A stretch of 64,000 nucleotides of DNA, from positions 682,001 to 746,000 of the forward strand of contig OY723238.1 of the NCBI GenBank assembly GCA_963210315.1. Direction: 5' to 3'. Source of the stretch: Rhynchopus euleeides (Eukaryota > Euglenozoa > Diplonemea > Diplonemida > Diplonemidae). The position numbers were made by a program, and so were the translations under genes. Each line of letters starts with the position of its first letter. Positions within the stretch are counted from its first letter, which is position 1. Positions 22,093 to 30,797 of the stretch are shown one piece after another. The notes beneath the pieces were generated by a model. It was not told the origin of the DNA and did no database searches. It saw nothing but the letters and a program-made list of their open reading frames with translations.

Positions 22093-22806
22093 ATGCCGCG
22101 TGCCCAGGGCCTCGCAGAGGTGTCAGATGCTGCTGCAGAGGAGTACCTTGCTCGAAAGACGCTCGCCAAACGGGAGATGTGCGGGGTCTCGGCAGAGAGC
22201 GTTGTGGCAGACCTGCGTAAAAAGAAAACGGCACACGACATCGGTGAGGCGACATTATTTCGGGCGCTCCGTCGGGCTGGGTACATAGGAGAGCGAGTGG
22301 GACGTGGTGACGACAGATATATGCAGTGGTGCATCAACTGCACGCACGTGCGGGAAAAGCGGCGTTCCTTGCTAGCCAAGAAAGATGTCACCTGCACTCC
22401 TACTCCTCCCACTCCTCCTGCTCCTACCCCCACACCAACTGATGTGGGCAGTGAGAGTGATGGCAGCTCCAGAGCAGCAGATGATCTAGGAAGCAATGAG
22501 CGGGTCAGCCGGGCAGACTACCTCAGTCTGTACCGGAAGTACGAAGCGTTGCGGGCCCGCCACCACCGCCTCCAGGAGAGGACCCGAGGGTTGAGAGTAG
22601 GGTTGTACAACGCCAGGGGAGGGTATTCCCCTGGCGTTGAGACATCCCTGGCGACCTTGCGGTCGCACTGTGTGGGGGCTGAGTCGGCAGGCAGATGCCG
22701 ATCCAATGACCTTGTTGAGTCCCCACATGGTACACTCTCATACGTGTTGTCGAGACTGCGTGGTGTGCATATCCTGCGGGGCGCAAATTACACAGCACAA
22801 TCATAA
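22093..22806 (+). CDS. Element-encoded protein A, HTH-like N-terminus, unrecognised
   Basis: 237 aa from the ATG at 22093, which is just inside the left TIR; the open frame continues upstream through the TIR to 21955. Residues about 8-70 are helical and basic (LARKTLAKREM, SVVADLRKKK, ATLFRALRRAGY) and could form a helix-turn-helix. A CINCTH pair of cysteines follows, then a Thr/Pro linker, a Ser/Asp-rich patch and a coiled stretch (LYRKYEALRARHHRLQ). I do not recognise a transposase catalytic core. A perfect 13-bp hairpin (22608-22641) lies in the 3' third. Because it is enclosed by long TIRs, a DNA-binding transposition protein is the likeliest role. Confidence 0.5.
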   Translation: MPRAQGLAEVSDAAAEEYLARKTLAKREMCGVSAESVVADLRKKKTAHDIGEATLFRALRRAGYIGERVGRGDDRYMQWCINCTHVREKRRSLLAKKDVTCTPTPPTPPAPTPTPTDVGSESDGSSRAADDLGSNERVSRADYLSLYRKYEALRARHHRLQERTRGLRVGLYNARGGYSPGVETSLATLRSHCVGAESAGRCRSNDLVESPHGTLSYVLSRLRGVHILRGANYTAQS

Positions 22807-22853
22807 CCACTTCGGCTCTCAGGGCGTACAATATCCCAATCGTGCCTTCACAG

Positions 22854-23111
22854 GCTAAGATCGACGAAGCAAAAGCATCTACAACGCTGCCTACTAATGC
22901 CGATGCAGCCTCCCAGGCGTACGAAGTACTCACAATGACCCATATGCGATCGAAGTACTACACCCAGAAGGTGGCTGAACTCATTCTGCTGACGCAACAA
23001 CACAACATTCCCACTAATCAGGTCAAGAAAGACCTTGCCGAGGCACTGGGGAAGGCAACATGCGTGCCACCTGAGCCAGAACCACCGCAGAAAAGGCAAA
23101 GAACGAAATAA
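22854..23111 (+). CDS. Element-encoded protein B or second exon, unrecognised
   Basis: An 85-codon frame without ATG that follows GTGCCTTCACAG, a plausible splice acceptor ending at 22853; it may be the 3' exon of the preceding gene, but I could not find a convincing GTATG donor. It is helical (SKYYTQKVAELILLTQQ, VKKDLAEALGKAT) and ends in PEPEPPQKRQRTK, which looks like a nuclear localisation signal. The stop falls at the start of the right TIR. Homology unknown. Confidence 0.4.
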   Translation, partial: AKIDEAKASTTLPTNADAASQAYEVLTMTHMRSKYYTQKVAELILLTQQHNIPTNQVKKDLAEALGKATCVPPEPEPPQKRQRTK

Positions 23112-23345
23112 TGCGGTCGGGAGTGGTTCAGGTACAAAGGCAAGGTACGAAACTGAGGTACATTTTTTAGGACCCCAAAAAATCATCACAAAAGTGCGTA
23201 TCAGGTGTCACAAGTGGGCCCCAGACAGTTTCCGGGGGGGGTATGGGTCGGATTTTCGGGTCAGATCAGGTATTAGGGCGGTTCTGATGGTATGTTGAAA
23301 ATTTTGGTTTTCGTACGTTTTTAGGGGGGCTTATGACCCCCCCTA

Positions 23346-23795
23346 GGGCAGTGGTGGCAGCGTACGGCCGTACGGTACGCGTACGCGTACGCGTACGCCG
23401 TACGCACTTTCTGAAAATCGCGCTGCGTACGCGTACGCAGATTTTGCGTACGGCTGGTATTCCAGGTCTCTCAGCACACAGTAGGCCACCCAGCGGGTGG
23501 CTGGGCCCTGGCCTTTGATCTTGCCTTTCACAGATGGTTCCTTGCCGCGCACGTGGCGAATAACTCGCAACACCTGCAAGTACACCCGCAATCATACTGC
23601 AAAAGGTACCACTTCCGACTGGAAGGCTCGAAGGCTGCCCCTGGTACACCTGAGTTCGACTGTTGGATTTGGTGTGCGGCCATGGCCGTCTCCTGTGCTC
23701 CATAGACTGCCGTACGCAGCGCCGTACGCGTACGCGTACGCCGTACGCACTTTTTGAAAATCACGCTGCGTACGCGTACGCAGCCACCACTGCCC
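23346..23795. mobile_element. TA-flanked MITE with CGTACG palindrome arrays
   Basis: Ends GGGCAGTGGTGGC / GCCACCACTGCCC, TA at 23344-23345 and 23796-23797. Both ends carry runs of overlapping CGTACG/ACGCGT words around a GCACTTTCTGAAAATC or GCACTTTTTGAAAATC spacer, also in TIR orientation. The core about 23455-23700 is ordinary DNA with no gene. Its left TA is the right TA of the preceding element. Confidence 0.85.
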
Positions 23796-23797
23796 TA

Positions 23798-24807
23798 GGG
23801 GGGGGGGGGGGGCGGTGGGGACATAATGAACGTACCACATGCACAGACAGAACTCAGGGAGCACAACGGAAACCGGAAAGGAAAAAAACGTTGTTCGGAG
23901 CCCCTCACCCCCCCTCCCCCCCCGCTCGAAACAGCACAGGAATAAAATGCGATACCAACACCTCGCTAAACACAAGGCTACCACACACAGGCACTGCTGG
24001 CCACAGTGGGGAGGCTCCGTTGTTGATATGTATTGCTGACCCCCACCCCCACCCCTATTGTCCCAACGTCGTCCCACAAGGTCCCAGGTGATATGGCCTC
24101 GGGGGTGACGCTGTACTGCCACTGATGTACATTCTTGGTCGCACCGATCGCAACGGACGTGGAATCGAACAGGATGTCGCACCGAGTGGCCTCTGGTGCT
24201 GAATCCACTGTGTCCACGCACTGCCCTCCCGGCCCTCTGTTCGTTATCGCTATCGAACTATAGGTGGTTCGGTATATCGCATTTGCTGCACCCGACACCA
24301 CTGCACCGCGGCACACCCCTACGCACAGCTCACATCGCCCCATCTACAGCGTGCCGACCCCATGCGGTGAAAGGACTGCAGCACACCAGCGGCAGAGGTG
24401 GTATTGCGCAATGGGGGTTTACGGGACGACTTGGCAGCGAGAAGAGAGGCTGGCCGACGCCTATAGGTTTGTTTCGAAGGCAGGTTTCACGATACATCGT
24501 ATCCATTTTGTCTGGCATGCGAGTTGGATAGGATGGCGATTCATACGGCAAGCGGAGGCGAGGTGGCGCCGCTCGTATCAATTGAAAGGGAATCACTCTC
24601 TCCTGTCTGGCCGTTCCGACCGTGATCACCAGTCGTCGTTGGCAGACTCATCCGTCTGGGGCGGGGTGGCAATGCGCGGGATCCCTGCGACACGGGCCTG
24701 TGGTGGTGGGTGGTGTGGTGGTGGCGTGCACGGTGTGCTCCAAAAACCTCGGGGAACTGGCGTCACGTCCCATTTCTTTGTTCCAAGTGTGGGTCGGCAG
24801 TTGCAAA
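23798..24807. other. Intergenic, downstream of the SET gene
   Basis: Begins with a 17-nt G/C run that continues the target of the preceding elements. Frames present do not look coding. No repeat pair found. Confidence 0.45.
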
Positions 24808-26570
24808 TCACAGCGGCATGCACACCTGGTTCCAGTACTGCTCCAAGGCGTCCAGCTGGGCGAACACAGCCCAATCGATGGCGGACCTCTCACGCGCCAT
24901 GCGCTTCAGAAGCGCCGCGACCTGTGCGGTCTGGAGGTCCAGCAGCGCACGCCACTGGCGGTAGGGCTTCAGCTTGGGGGGGTAGAACTTGGGCATCACT
25001 GAGGTGCACATCTCCAGCTGGTCCAACAGGATCACCGGCAGGCGCTTGTCCATGCGCTTCTTCGGGGAGACACGGTACCAGTCGAGCAGCTTGTCACGCA
25101 GCGAGCACAGCCTCCAGTGGTTCTTGTGGAGCTGGATCGACGGCTTCGCCACATCCGAGTCCTCGTCGCTCTTCTGGTAGCGCTTGATGAAGGTGATCAT
25201 CTGCTGGCGGTCGCCCCTGTCGACCGCCGCAGCGTACTCCGCCCGCATCACCTGCTCGGCAAGCTTGCTGTTGCCGGTGGAGAAGGCGCCGGTCAGTGTC
25301 TTGTCCTCCTCCGACGGGTGCAGGCAGCGCCCGCACACACACCCCTTGTCGTACTTCTCCTGGACGTACTCCAGGCGGCGCTTCTGCGGCAGCCAGAACT
25401 GGTCCACGATGCAGTCCCACGGGAGCGTCACCTCGTCGCCCTGCGAGATGGCATCCAGCGCCACCACGTCAACGGTGTGCTTGTCGGGCGAGAGGAACGA
25501 CATGGCGTTGGGCCAGCAGGACCTCTTGAACACAGACGCCCACGGCGCAAACCCCATCTTGTCCCCCACGGCAACGCCGTTCATCGTGGCCTGCGACAGC
25601 GCCTTACCCCACTGCTCGTTGCTGTATGTGCTGGACTGCGAGGGTGCGGTGAACTCCTTGTCGTACGGAAGGTTCAGCGACATCATCTTGTTCTCTGCGA
25701 TGGCCGCCACCAGATCGCAGGGGTACGCATCCACTGCCGACAGGTTCTCGCGGAAGAGCACCTGGCCGGCAGGGATGTCCCGCCGTGCCACGAAACAGTA
25801 GGGCACGGTGTTGGCTGTGATGCCCACGAGGTACTCAAAGGGGGCCGTGGGGTCGTACGGCTTCGCCTCCTCAAGCAGGCGCTGCACCTGCTCCGACGCC
25901 GTCACATCGGCATCGAGGTCGACAGGCTCATCGAGCGACTTGCTGCTGCGCTTGATCCACAGGTAGCACCCGTTGCTGCGCAGGCGCAGCTGCTGCGGTG
26001 AGTTGTTCCAGTCAACCATGATAGGCAGCGGCATGATCTGCTTGCTGGCAGACGTGGGGCTGCCTGCCAGGGGGGAGCACGTCGGCACCCCGTCGGCGCT
26101 GCCGCGCCCTGCACTGCTGATGGTCAGCCCGCCAGTGCTGCTCGTCGCCTCGGAGTTGGGGTCCACCTCCCCCTGGCCCAGCCCGCTCTCGAGGCAGGTG
26201 CTCACCGTCGTGAAGTAGAGGTTGAAACTCTCCTTCTTCGTCAGCAGCAGCTTGCTCAGGATGCTGCGAGTGTGCAGGCGGTGTGGGTGGTGTGGTGGAT
26301 TGCAAAATCGCAAGAAACCATGTTCGTTTGGCACTTCAGTCCTTGCCTGTCGGAATTGGAACTGCGTGCATTATTGATGGGAAGACGGAAAAAGGAACGG
26401 CAATGTGTATTGAGTGCAACCAACTTGTGAAACAAGGGAAGGGCAAACAACGGCGGCAACACATACTTTGGAATGGCCTGTGCAAGGGGCTTCGTGTAGT
26501 CGACGCTGACAATGATCTTCTTCTTGCCCTCTCCGAGGATACCCTTGTCCGCCAGGATCTGAATAATCAT
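24808..26570 (-). CDS. SMYD-like SET-domain protein, two exons
   Basis: 519 aa from exons 26570-26467 and 26263-24808. The SET region begins at CFVARRDIPAGQVLF, continues through SCWPNAMSF (the usual NHSCxPN, here with the Asn-His replaced by Lys-Arg) and GDEVTLPW (usual GEELxxxY, with Trp for Tyr), and ends in the post-SET cysteines CVCGRC. A Ser/Thr-rich linker precedes it and a helical C-terminus follows, as in SMYD proteins. Loss of the NH and of the catalytic-site Tyr makes methyltransferase activity doubtful. The large frame alone has no ATG near its start; adding the exon with ATG at 26570 fixes this. Upstream AGs near 26660 could receive a spliced leader. Confidence 0.8.
26264..26466 (-). 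other. Intron of the SET gene (203 nt, phase 2)
   Basis: Donor CCAAA|GTATGT and acceptor ACACTCGCAG|C, preceded by a C/A-rich run. Two bases of a codon remain on the donor side and one on the acceptor side, so the frame is kept. Confidence 0.7.
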
Positions 26571-27098
26571 TGTGTTGGTGGCCGGCTTCTTCTTTCCCGT
26601 GCGGGGTGTTGCTTGGCGGCGCTGGTCCACAGCTGCGCCTGCCTCAGAGTGTGTACGATCCGTGGTGCCTGTCGGTCCTGCTCGTACTAACGTGCACCCG
26701 TATCCTGGCAGGGGGATGATTGTCAACAATGAAATGAAGGCAAGGCAAGTCGTGCACCAAACACCTGAGGGGGGCTGGGCTGCAGCAAAGTGCCCACAGT
26801 ACACCGCAGGCAACACATTGTAGCTCTGGCGGCGTTCATATGGATACCCTGCCTCCGCAGCCAGCAACGCTGGGAAGCAACACGCTTCCGGCGGATCTGT
26901 CTTCCGAGGACCCGGCGCAGGGCAAGGGGGGTGCTTGGGAGGGAGGGGGCAGAGGCTGTCTGGAAGCACTGTGTCATCCTGAGCAGTCGCACCTCAGATG
27001 CAGTGCACGCTGCCTCCAACCAGCAGGGTCAGGTGGTGCTGTGCTGCGAGGCAACGAGCAAGGCAGTGCACCGCAAGCACACAAGCTGAATAGGTTGC
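26571..27098. other. Intergenic with a dispersed 70-bp repeat
   Basis: 26920-26989 (GGGCAAGGGG, then GGCAGAGGCTGTCTGGAAGC, then TGTGTCATCCTGAGCAG) recurs at 29391-29470 and 34560-34635. 27042-27100 repeats the 3' flank of the WD40 genes (GGCAACGAGCAAGGCAGTGC). No gene. Confidence 0.55.
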
Positions 27099-27349
27099 CT
27101 AAGTGCTGCCCTCACCCGGAACGTCACACACAGCACACACATTCACGTAAGGGTTGGTTGGTGTGAAGACCCACCTCCCACAGGGGCTGAGTGCAACACC
27201 GTCACCCTTTGACTCAACTTGTCCCAAGCACTGCAAGGTGCTGAGGCTGTACAACTTGATGCAGTCATAAAAAGACACCGCCACAACATCACCTGGCTGT
27301 GACACGCAAGCACGTACGGGGAACCAGAGAGAGCGACAGTACGGATGCA
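27099..27349 (-). pseudogene. 3' fragment of a WD40 gene
   Basis: Matches the last about 80 codons of the intact WD40 gene (QPGDVVAVS, LYSLSTLQCLGQV, VALSPCGRWVF, CDVPGEGST end) and the shared 3' flank. Near 27302 one base is missing relative to the intact copy, which shifts the frame inside the ...AVSQPG... region, and the match stops near 27349. It is a truncated tandem duplicate. Confidence 0.8.
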
Positions 27350-27485
27350 GATGCAGTGCAAAGGGCTAGGCTGCAGTAAAGTGCCCACAGTGCACGCTGC
27401 CTCCAACCAGCAGGGTCAGGAGGTGCTGTGCTGGGAGGCAACGAGCAAGGCAGTGCACCGCAAGCACACAAGCAGAACAGGTTGC

Positions 27486-28628
27486 CTAAGTGCTGTCCTC
27501 ACACGGAACGTCACACACAACATGCACATTCACAGAAGAGATCCTTAGTGCGAAGACCCACCTCCCACAGGGGCTGAGTGCAACACCTTGACCCACGTAT
27601 GAATCCACCTGTCCCAAGCACTGCAAGGTGCTGAGGCTGTACAACTTGGTGCAAGAGTAAAGAGAGACTGCCACAACATCACCTGGCTGTGACACCGCAA
27701 GCGCGTACGGGGTATCAGAGAGAGCGACAGTACGGATGCAGGTGAGGGTGGTTGTGCACCACACCTTCACTGACTTGTCTTCAGAGCTCGACACGAGGTG
27801 TTGCTCGTCGTTCGTAAGGACAATGTTGTACACAGCCTCTGTGTGCTCAGACAGGGTGTCGGTGTGGGTGAGGGTGCTGATGTCATACACACGGATGGTC
27901 TTGTCCCTTGACCCGGTGAAGATCCTCGCAGTTGACACTGCAATCCCATAAACCTCGTCGCTGTGCCCCTCCAGCACTGTGGCACTTGGTGTGCCCTCCA
28001 AGTCCCACACACACACCTTCCCAGAATCGTCACACGACACGAGCCGTCCACAGTGTGTCCACCCTGCACTCCACACTGTTGTGCGGTGCTCCTCCAGACA
28101 CCACACCTGTTCCCACGTTGCTGTCAGCCACACGCAGATGGTGCTGTCATCTGAGCACGTTGCCAGCCACGTCCCACAGACTGAGAATGTGGTGTGACGA
28201 CTGGGTTTCACCCCATGTGTGAGGTGCGCCACCACACCAGCAGTCCTGGTGTTAAACACAGTGATGTGCCCTGTGATGTACCCCACTGAGCACAGGATGC
28301 CACACCTCGACAGTGTGACGGAACGGACCTCACTGTCCTGATGCTCAGAGTTGTAGACAGCGGGAGCATTGACGTGTGGCCACCTGCGGACGAGCTGGAC
28401 ACGATCCCCAACCTCGAGACCCGTGTTGGCAACGCGCTCTGCATCGTCCAGGTCCTCGTCACACCCTTCGATGCGTGCCGCCAGCCCTGCAGCCTCCCGG
28501 TCTGCGTTGATGGAACCCGCGAACATCTCCTTGACCGCATCCGCCTTCAGGCTGAGCACGGTCCCGCCATCCGCAACACCGACGCCACAGCTCCGCCCGC
28601 TCTCGGCATGACGCACTGTCACTTCCAT
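27486..28628 (-). CDS. WD40-repeat protein with possible ubiquitin-like N-terminus
   Basis: 380 aa, ATG at 28628. Residues 1-82 (MEVTVRHAESG..., ending GLEVGDRVQLVRR) have the strand-turn-strand, helix, GLxxGDxVxLV pattern of a ubiquitin-like fold; this is a guess from pattern. Residues about 90-380 hold about seven WD40 repeats, with clear DDSTICVW, DSGKVCVWDL, DKTIRVYD and DKSVKVWC strands. It probably serves as a protein-interaction scaffold; partners are unknown. Two further copies are within 7 kb, one a fragment and one broken by a LINE. The 3' flank is repeated with each copy. Upstream, AG sites near 28689 could serve for trans-splicing. Confidence 0.85.
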   Translation of the reverse strand: MEVTVRHAESGRSCGVGVADGGTVLSLKADAVKEMFAGSINADREAAGLAARIEGCDEDLDDAERVANTGLEVGDRVQLVRRWPHVNAPAVYNSEHQDSEVRSVTLSRCGILCSVGYITGHITVFNTRTAGVVAHLTHGVKPSRHTTFSVCGTWLATCSDDSTICVWLTATWEQVWCLEEHRTTVWSAGWTHCGRLVSCDDSGKVCVWDLEGTPSATVLEGHSDEVYGIAVSTARIFTGSRDKTIRVYDISTLTHTDTLSEHTEAVYNIVLTNDEQHLVSSSEDKSVKVWCTTTLTCIRTVALSDTPYALAVSQPGDVVAVSLYSCTKLYSLSTLQCLGQVDSYVGQGVALSPCGRWVFALRISSVNVHVVCDVPCEDST

Positions 28629-30418
28629 CCTTCCCCTCTCTTCCCCTCAACGACAACCCCACGGTCCCCACGCACTGACGTGCAATTCTGAAAGGTGATG
28701 GCTTTTGGATGGGTCGGCCCTGATTGATACTCACGCACTGATCGGGGCATACGTACGGTGCGGAGGGGGGTGGGCATTCGGGAGTAAGCGAGGTCCTCTG
28801 TCGCACCCAGGCCGTCCCTGGAGCGCTGGGACGTCAAGCACTTGGTCAGACGGGCTCGAACCGTCTGACTGAATTTCACTTGCGGCACTTTCAAGGCCAA
28901 GATACCCTCAAAATATTTGTCGGTTTTTCTGGTGCAGGCAGGAGGCTGTCGGGCAGAAAATTCAATTCTGAACACCGGCCAGCACAGATTCATTATCACA
29001 CACGGAGAGGGAAGGGGGTGGGTATTCGGAGGAATCGAGATCTTCAGTAGCCCCAGGCATCTTAAGCGATGGGACACGCTGAGGAACCGGTCCATCGGGC
29101 CTCGCACACATATGTCAGTACACGTCACACAGGGCGGAAGAGAGACTCCTCGTCAGAGTCAAGATCCACAGGCTCGCCCAGGCGAGTGTTGAGCGTCGGG
29201 TCATCGAGGTCGGTACCTGGAGGGGACCCGTCGAGCCAGCTGATTTCTTTTGGCGGCCTGTATGATTGTCGTTTTTCTTCTGCGACCGGACATAGCTGTA
29301 TGTTTCATCGTCACACACAGCACGGACAGAAGAGGAAGGAACCCAGATGATTGCCAAGCAAGGACACGCGCATGGCGTGACACGGCACAGGGCAAGGGGA
29401 AGCGAGGTTGGAGGGGCTTGGGAGGGCGGAGGCAGAGGCTGTCTGGAAGCACTGTGTCATCCTGAGCAGCAGCCTGTGCTTCCAACAGCCTTCTTTGCTC
29501 GAGACCAGGAGACTGGTCGGAAAAAGGATTGCCGGGGTTGTTTTGTTTTGTTTGTGCAACCTTCTGGTCACCTGCACGTTGGGGCGTGGAGTGTAGGTGA
29601 ACAACACATTGCTCCCACCAACCTCTTTCGATCTGAAAGCTTTCCGTGAGCACGGTGCGTTTGTCACAAAAAAACACGACTGATGCACGCACACCTCAAC
29701 CACTGAGACACTTTCCTTGGCAACGTTGGGTCAGCGGCTCTGCGTCGTACAAAAGTCCACGAGAGACCGCTGTGTGTACGAGAACGCAATACAAGTCGTT
29801 GTCCATGTCACACCACACGGGCGCGGCCTGATCACTTCTTTTTTGAAAGTAGGGAAAGACATGTGAAAACTGAAGGCCGGAGGCTCCCACGAAGGAAGCT
29901 AAACACCGCTGCAAGCACCCCAATGAGGAGGATCATGAGCAGAGCGCTCGTCGCATCGGTACCACCATGTACCCAACACCGCTGTGTCCATCAGACGGGA
30001 AAGTATCTTGCCACTGGGACTGCTACCTCTCCGATGTTCAAACGAGAGGCCTTTGATATTTGAAGCCCGTTTGCATCACAATTGACCATTCTGTGACGGT
30101 CGTGAAAACATGGGCGACGGAGGAGGAGGGGTGGCAAAAATCGTATTCCTTTCGCTATAATAAGAGAAACACCCTGCCCAGCAACTGCAAAAAAGGCAGA
30201 TCCGGGCTACTTTTAGTTGAGCGCACAGCTGTGGCAAACCCCCGTGAAGTAGCATGATGGTGATCCATATAAAGCTTCAGTCGGACGATTTCCTTCGCGA
30301 CTTCGCTACGCTTAGTCACTCGTAACTAGTAAAAAAGATAAGGCGTTGTTTGTGCGCCAAACGCTGCGAGGCAACGAGCAAGGCAGTGCACCGCAAGCAC
30401 ACAAGCTGAAGAGGTTGC
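28629..30418. other. Intergenic, repeat-rich
   Basis: 28770-28860 and 29018-29105 are diverged direct repeats (GTGGGCATTCGGGAG / GTGGGTATTCGGAGG starts). 29391-29470 is the 70-bp repeat also near 26.9 and 34.6 kb. 29515-29665 is an inverted copy of 5685-6000. 30127-30325 repeats 62594-62806. No gene recognised. Confidence 0.55.
30127..30325. repeat. Dispersed about 200-bp repeat, copy 1
   Basis: Shares with 62594-62806 in the same orientation the words AATCGTA, CCCAGCAACTG, TTGAGCGCACA, AAAGCTTCAGTCG, CGATTTCCTTCG, CGACTTCGCTACGCTT and CTCGTAACTAGTAA. The 5'-end word AATCGTA and the later TACGATTT or GGACGATTT are complementary, so part may fold back. No code. Confidence 0.7.
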
Positions 30419-30797
30419 CTAAGTGCTGCCCTCACCCGAAACGTCACACACAGCACGCACATTCACAGAAGAGTTGCTTGATGTGAAGACCCACCCCCCA
30501 CAGGGGCTGAGTGCAACACCGTCACCCTTTGACTCCACATGTCCCAAGCACTCGAAGATGCTGAGGCTGTACAACACGGTGTAGTTAGAAAAGGACACTG
30601 CCACAACATCACCTGGCTGTGACACGGCAATCACATATGCGGGATCAGAGAAAGTGACAGTACGGATGCAGGTGAGGGTGGTTGTGCACCACACCTTCAG
30701 TGACTTGTCACTCGAGCACGACACCAGGTGCTGCTCGTCCTGAGTCAGGGCGATATGGCAGACACCATTGGTGTGCTCACACAGGGTGTCGGTGTGG

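Larger units (their letters stand above)
21162..23343. mobile_element. Coding TA-flanked element with about 240-bp TIRs
   Basis: TA at 21160-21161 and 23344-23345. Ends GGGGGGGGTCATAA / TTATGACCCCCCC. Leaving out the 648-bp insertion at 21176-21823, the left repeat (21162-about 22055) and right repeat (about 23102-23343) match over about 240 bp with very few changes, for example the TACCTGAACCACTCCC and CCTAAAAAATGTACC words. The core carries two plus-strand frames (22093-22806, 22854-23111). The terminal G run plus TCA is shared with the foldback elements, so this may be their autonomous partner. Confidence 0.85.

Noticed and set aside
28846..28868. Hairpin with GCTCGAA loop as a tRNA T-arm
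   Set aside because: No acceptor, D or anticodon arm can be built around it, and the stem is too long for a T-arm.
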